A stretch of 64,000 nucleotides of DNA from an uncultured Roseobacter sp. Its GTDB lineage: Bacteria; Pseudomonadota; Alphaproteobacteria; Rhodobacterales; Rhodobacteraceae. The notes below the pieces were generated by a model. It was not told where the DNA came from and did no database searches. It was given only the letters and a program-made list of their open reading frames with translations. The stretch lies in the NCBI RefSeq assembly GCF_947493125.1, contig NZ_CANLQB010000014.1, positions 1 through 64,000 on the forward strand. The letters are read 5' to 3'. Each line of letters opens with the position of its first letter. The first letter of the stretch is position 1. Made by a program: the position numbers and the translations under genes. Below are positions 60,307 through 64,000 of the stretch, in pieces.

Positions 60307-62793
60307 TTACTCTGCGGCGGTCGCTTCCGCTTCTGCATCCCGGATCAGCCCGCGCAGAATGGGCGGGGTCACCGGCAGTGCGCTGATCTTAACACCCTTG
60401 TCGCGCAGCGCATCCTCGACGGCACTGGTCAGGGCCGATGGCGCGCCCAGACGTCCACCCTCACCCCCGCCCTTGATGCCGTACTCGGTATACGGGCTCG
60501 GTGTCTCCACGTGACCAAGCTTGAAGTTGGTCGGCATCTCATTGGCCGTCGGCAGCGCAAATTCGGCAAAATTGGGGTTGGTAAACTGACCTTCCGCGTC
60601 ATAGACGAACTGTTCGGTCAGCGTGGTGCCGATGCCATTTGCCGTACCGCCCCAGACCTGCCCGCCGAGCGTGCGCGGGTTCACGATGGTCCCATTGTCA
60701 TGCACCGCCGCATAGTCGAGGATCTCGACCTTACCGGTCGCGGGATCCACCTCAACCGCCACGATATGGCAGATATGGCCGACGATGGGATAGAAGATGC
60801 CCAGATGCTCCCGCTCGGGATGCGGATCGGTGGAAATCGGATGGTCGTAGACGGCCGTTGTCTCAAGGCCGCTGTCGAATTCCTCGCCATCGGGAAAGCT
60901 TAAGCGGAAGAAGCTGGATGTCAGGGCAATCTCGGCGAAGCTCTTCTCCTGATCCTTCAGCCCTTTCACAGCGACCATGCCGCCGCGCAGTTCCAGATCT
61001 TCCGGGCGACGCTGAAGCATGTGCGCGCCGAAGCGCTTGAGCTTTTCTTCGAGCCGGATGGAAGCGGTCACGCAGGCTCCTGCCACCATTGCAGTGAACC
61101 GGCTGCCCTGCGGACCGACGCCGTTGAATCCGGTCTGGCTGTCGGCGTAGTTGATCACCACGTCCTCGGGCGCCACAGTCAATCTCTCGGCAAGAATTTG
61201 CGTCACCACCGTTTCGGGACTGTTGCCCACCATGCAGGAATTCAGCGTCACAAAGAGTTTGCCCGAGGGATCAATGCGCGCGGAGATCCCCTCCGGCGTC
61301 GAGGTCAGCGTGAAACCAGGTGTTTCTTTGTTGTTGAGCGACCACCATTCGGTGGGCCCATAGACGCTGCGCTCCATGCACGTCGCGATCCCGACGCCCA
61401 CGCAACGGCCTTCGGCCCGCGCCGCCGCCGCCTTTTTCGTCCAGGCGTCCAGATCAAACATCTGCCGTGCCTGCGCGAGAACCTCCTGGAAATTGCCGCT
61501 GTCGTAGATATTGCCCGTGGGGATCATGTAGGGAAACTCGTCGGGCCGGATCATGTTTTGCTCGCGCAGCTCCAACGGGTCGCGACCCAGCTCTTCGGCG
61601 GCCGCGTCCACCATGCGCTCCATCACCCAATTGGTGACTTCCGAGCCAAACCCGCGATAGGGCCCTTGCTGGCATTTGTTGGTCAGCACCGCGATCACCC
61701 GCATCCCAAAACTGCCGATCCGGTAGGGACCGGTGACCTGCGCCATTGCGTTGCCGTGGGTGCCGACACCAAATTGCAGATAGGCACCGTAGTCGTCCAA
61801 CACGGTAAATCGCATGGATTTGAAGGTGCCCTCCTCCATCACCGCAAGATCGCAGTTGTAAAGCCGGTCCGAGCCGTGGCTGTCGGAGTTGGTGAAATGC
61901 TCAAGTCTGTCCTCGATGTACTTCACCGGAACGCCCGCCAGCCTTGCGAGCCCTGCCGTCAAGATGATGATCTTGTGAATGAATACCTTTGAGCCGAAGC
62001 TGCCACCAGTCAGCACCGGGATCAGCTTCAACTCGCCCGGGGAGACGCGCAGGCTGCCCCCAATCACGAAAGGAATGAAGCTGTAGAAATTCGTGTTGGC
62101 ATGGATCGTGTAGCCCCCCTTGAACACGTCCCACTGCGCGACCACACCGCAGGTTTCGATGGCCTGAGCGGAGGAGCGGTTCCAGCGCAACCGGCGCGAG
62201 ATCACTCGGTCGGCTGAGGCAAAGTCTTCGTCAACCGGCCCAAACGCAAAGCTTTCGTCCAGCGCGCGGTTGCTTTCGCGATCTTCGGGGTGAAGGATCG
62301 CATCGCCCGTAGCCTCCAGCGACGCCTCTATGTCAACATTGGCGGGCAGTACCTCCCATTCGACCTCGACGAGTGCCGCGGCGTCCTCGGCGATGTACCG
62401 GTCCTCGGCCACTACCGCGGCTACGACCTCGCCCACGTGCCGCACCTTATCCATGGCCATCGCGTGCTGCGGCACCGGCGGCGAGGCAAAGCTCGGGCAA
62501 GGGTCGACCACTGTCGCCAGATCCGCCCCGGTATAGACGCCAATGACCCCCGGCACCTCTTTCGCCCTCGACGTATCGATCGAGAGAATGCGCGCATGGG
62601 CATGTGGGCTCGAGACCATTGCCGCATGGGCCATGCCGGGCACCACGATGTCATCGACATAACCGCCCTTGCCGGTCAGAATGCGCGGATCCTCAACCCG
62701 CTTGATGCCTTGTCCGATCCAGGTAAGCCCGCTGCGTGCTGCCTCACGCTGCCGGCTCGGCGGGATGACGTTGCTTTTCAGATGCGATGACAT
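60307..62793 (-). CDS. Molybdenum hydroxylase large subunit (CoxL/xanthine dehydrogenase-like)
   Basis: An 828-residue molybdopterin-binding subunit. Residues 25-140 are the Ald_Xan_dh_C hammerhead (GQGIKRVEDPRILTGKGGYVDD), then ETCGVVAQWD, GGSFGSK, QGPYRGFGSEVTNW and near the end TEYGIKGGGEGGRLGAPSA with the base Glu of the Mo site. The CO-dehydrogenase VAYRCSFR loop is not seen, so it is a hydroxylase/aldehyde oxidase of unknown substrate, not a CODH. ATG 62793 follows GGGGGAGGAAC. It uses the FeS and FAD subunits encoded upstream. Confidence 0.9.
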   Translation of the reverse strand: MSSHLKSNVIPPSRQREAARSGLTWIGQGIKRVEDPRILTGKGGYVDDIVVPGMAHAAMVSSPHAHARILSIDTSRAKEVPGVIGVYTGADLATVVDPCPSFASPPVPQHAMAMDKVRHVGEVVAAVVAEDRYIAEDAAALVEVEWEVLPANVDIEASLEATGDAILHPEDRESNRALDESFAFGPVDEDFASADRVISRRLRWNRSSAQAIETCGVVAQWDVFKGGYTIHANTNFYSFIPFVIGGSLRVSPGELKLIPVLTGGSFGSKVFIHKIIILTAGLARLAGVPVKYIEDRLEHFTNSDSHGSDRLYNCDLAVMEEGTFKSMRFTVLDDYGAYLQFGVGTHGNAMAQVTGPYRIGSFGMRVIAVLTNKCQQGPYRGFGSEVTNWVMERMVDAAAEELGRDPLELREQNMIRPDEFPYMIPTGNIYDSGNFQEVLAQARQMFDLDAWTKKAAAARAEGRCVGVGIATCMERSVYGPTEWWSLNNKETPGFTLTSTPEGISARIDPSGKLFVTLNSCMVGNSPETVVTQILAERLTVAPEDVVINYADSQTGFNGVGPQGSRFTAMVAGACVTASIRLEEKLKRFGAHMLQRRPEDLELRGGMVAVKGLKDQEKSFAEIALTSSFFRLSFPDGEEFDSGLETTAVYDHPISTDPHPEREHLGIFYPIVGHICHIVAVEVDPATGKVEILDYAAVHDNGTIVNPRTLGGQVWGGTANGIGTTLTEQFVYDAEGQFTNPNFAEFALPTANEMPTNFKLGHVETPSPYTEYGIKGGGEGGRLGAPSALTSAVEDALRDKGVKISALPVTPPILRGLIRDAEAEATAAE

Positions 62794-62815
62794 GATGTTC
62801 CTCCCCCGCTGGTCC

Positions 62816-63322
62816 TCAGACCGCTTCCGCCGTTTCCTGAGCGTCCTGCGCCTGCAGTTTGCGCGCGGCGGAACGGATCGCATTGATGATGTATTCATAG
62901 CCCGTGCACCGGCAAAGATTGCCCGAGATCGCCTCGCGGATTTCCTGATCCGTCGGATCCGGTGTCTCGGCCAGTAATTCGCTTGCAGCCGCCAGCATGC
63001 CCGGGGTGCAGAAACCACATTGCAGCCCGTGCTCCTCCCAGAAGGCCTGCTGAATCGGGTGCAACTCTTCTGCCCCGCCGAAGCCCTCCACGGTCTTCAG
63101 GTCCGCGCCGTCCAACTGCACCGCAAAGATGAGACAGGAGCGCACGGCCTTGCCGCCCACAAGTACGTTGCACGCACCGCAGACCCCATGCTCGCATCCG
63201 ACATGGGTGCCGGGAAGCGCCAACTCCTGCCGAATGAAGTCACTCAGGAGCATGCGTGGCGGTACCAGCGCCTGACGTACACGGCCATTTACCGTCAATT
63301 CGATGGCAAGCTTCTTCATCAT
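62816..63322 (-). CDS. Molybdenum hydroxylase [2Fe-2S] small subunit (CoxS-like)
   Basis: A 168-residue electron-transfer subunit with two 2Fe-2S clusters. The plant-ferredoxin cluster is in [13 protein letters not shown] near residues 42-54 with the last Cys in RSCLIF. The second is in QCGFCTPGM near 102 and NLCRCTGY near 136. All eight Cys are present. It lies 22 nt upstream of the large subunit and 11 nt after the medium subunit gene. Confidence 0.94.
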   Translation of the reverse strand: MMKKLAIELTVNGRVRQALVPPRMLLSDFIRQELALPGTHVGCEHGVCGACNVLVGGKAVRSCLIFAVQLDGADLKTVEGFGGAEELHPIQQAFWEEHGLQCGFCTPGMLAAASELLAETPDPTDQEIREAISGNLCRCTGYEYIINAIRSAARKLQAQDAQETAEAV

Positions 63323-63333
63323 CCTCTCCTCCC

Positions 63334-64000
63334 TTATGTGGCCCGCGATACGGCCGCATTGAGCGCGCGTGGCGCCAATGCGCAGATCAGATCACGCCGG
63401 TAGGCGGCACTGACACTGGCCGTCTCCGGGGGATCGAGTTCAGCCGCCGCCTCCCGCGCCGCTACCTCGAACCGCTGGACCAAAGGCGTCTGACCGTTCA
63501 AGGTAGTCTCCATCCCGGTCAGGCGCTGAGCGCTGTCCCCCACACCCGCGGCCGCAATCCGCAGGTCCGCAATCTTCCCATTGTCTACCCGCAGCATGCA
63601 GGCCACCGCCGCCCAGGCAAAATCGCCCTTGCGCATGCTGACCTCCTCAAACCCCCAGCCACTGTCGGCAGGCGGTTTCGGAATGCGCACCTCGGTCAGC
63701 ATCTCGCCGGAGACCCGTACGGTTTCATATGTCCCGGTGAAGAACTCGGTCGCGGGCACTAGACGCGTCCCGTCGCTGCTGGTCAGAACCATTTCTGCAT
63801 CCAGAATCTGCATGATCGCGGGCATCTCCGACGCCGGATCTGCGTGACAAAGATTGCCGCACAGCGTTCCGCGATTGCGGACAGCGGCATGGGCGACCCA
63901 CTCATAGGCATGTGCGATCAGCGGCAGATGCTGGGCGATCAGTGGCGCGGACTTGACAGCATTGTGTCGTGCCAAGGCGCCTATGGCGAGCTTCGCGCCG
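63334..64000 (-). CDS. Molybdenum hydroxylase FAD subunit (CoxM-like), partial at the window edge
   Basis: About 220 C-terminal residues of a CoxM-type subunit; the frame runs off the window end, so the start and N-terminal FAD-binding half are outside. NRGTLCGNLCHADPASEMPAIMQILDAEMVL, the FAD-pyrophosphate/2Fe-2S contact region, and VRIPKPPADSGWGFEEVSMRKGDFAWAAVACML are diagnostic (NR-GT-GGN is NRGTLCGN here). It is the first visible gene of the CoxM-S-L order. Confidence 0.9.
   Translation of the reverse strand, partial: GAKLAIGALARHNAVKSAPLIAQHLPLIAHAYEWVAHAAVRNRGTLCGNLCHADPASEMPAIMQILDAEMVLTSSDGTRLVPATEFFTGTYETVRVSGEMLTEVRIPKPPADSGWGFEEVSMRKGDFAWAAVACMLRVDNGKIADLRIAAAGVGDSAQRLTGMETTLNGQTPLVQRFEVAAREAAAELDPPETASVSAAYRRDLICALAPRALNAAVSRAT

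Noticed and set aside
60307-62793. Aerobic CO dehydrogenase CoxL
   Set aside because: The form-I active-site loop is not present and no cox accessory genes are seen in the visible part.
1-64000. CRISPR arrays, tRNA or rRNA genes, replication origin
   Set aside because: None could be recognised by eye on either strand; short tRNA-like folds were not searched by program.

Overview
The window looks like chromosomal (or large-replicon) DNA of a high-GC alphaproteobacterium, most likely Rhodobacteraceae (roseobacter-like). The support is the protein families present: a C-P lyase operon with the long PhnE, DUF1045 and the phn-type hexapeptide transferase; an unusual set of sugar, amide and molybdenum-hydroxylase catabolic cassettes; and IS1111/IS3/IS1182 debris. 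This is inference from family resemblance; no 16S or tRNA gene was seen.

Layout. (1) 1-5.06 kb: an IS3-type end, a membrane protein translationally coupled to a ClpP-like periplasmic protein, a Crp/Fnr regulator and a MATE efflux pump. (2) 5.06-22.3 kb: a sugar-catabolic island bracketed by two IS1111-type elements in the same orientation. The minus-strand operon encodes a ribose-type ABC importer (binding protein, two permeases, double ATPase), an SDR dehydrogenase, a 3-hydroxyisobutyrate-dehydrogenase-like enzyme, a ThuA-like protein and an FAH-type hydrolase. The plus-strand operon starts with a winged-helix regulator fused to an extracellular-solute-binding-protein domain, followed by SDR, M24 protein, KduD-like SDR, 3-deoxy-sugar-acid-type SDR and an FMN L-lactate/2-hydroxyacid dehydrogenase. 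The enzyme set fits a non-phosphorylative route ending in hydrolysis of a 2,4-diketo-3-deoxy sugar acid to pyruvate plus L-lactate or glycolate, but dehydratase and lactonase genes are absent here.

(3) 22.7-35.3 kb: a C-P lyase locus: phnM, a decayed DUF1045 gene, phnN-L-K-J-(HAD)-I-H-G, divergent phnF, a hexapeptide transferase and the importer phnE-phnE-phnD-phnC, with a clear intrinsic terminator after phnD. (4) 35.4-45.6 kb: a loose, decaying zone of stress/membrane genes (htpX, DUF2254, DUF202, topoisomerase IB, DUF2945, mscS) mixed with pseudogenes (TrkH-like K+ transporter, BON-domain fragment, ABC exporter, IS3 and IS1182 transposases).

(5) 45.6-55 kb: a nitrogen/amide-utilisation cluster: glutamine-synthetase-like ligase and RpiR regulator on minus; N-formylglutamate-amidohydrolase-like enzyme, isochorismatase-like hydrolase, a Liv-type importer with fused permease-ATPase, and an acetamidase/formamidase that carries an apparent 1-nt deletion. 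Two matching palindromes lie in the divergent promoter. (6) 55.4-64 kb: a minus-strand operon with a CoxM/S/L-type molybdenum hydroxylase (CoxM cut by the window end), a BKACE (DUF849) enzyme, TetR regulator, thioesterase-like protein, AceE-type dehydrogenase E1 and a VOC protein.

The most unusual items are the HTH-SBP fusion regulator with tandem operator-like sites, and the two IS1111-type elements in which a ~40-nt hairpin module sits exactly after the first catalytic Asp codon of both diverged transposase copies.
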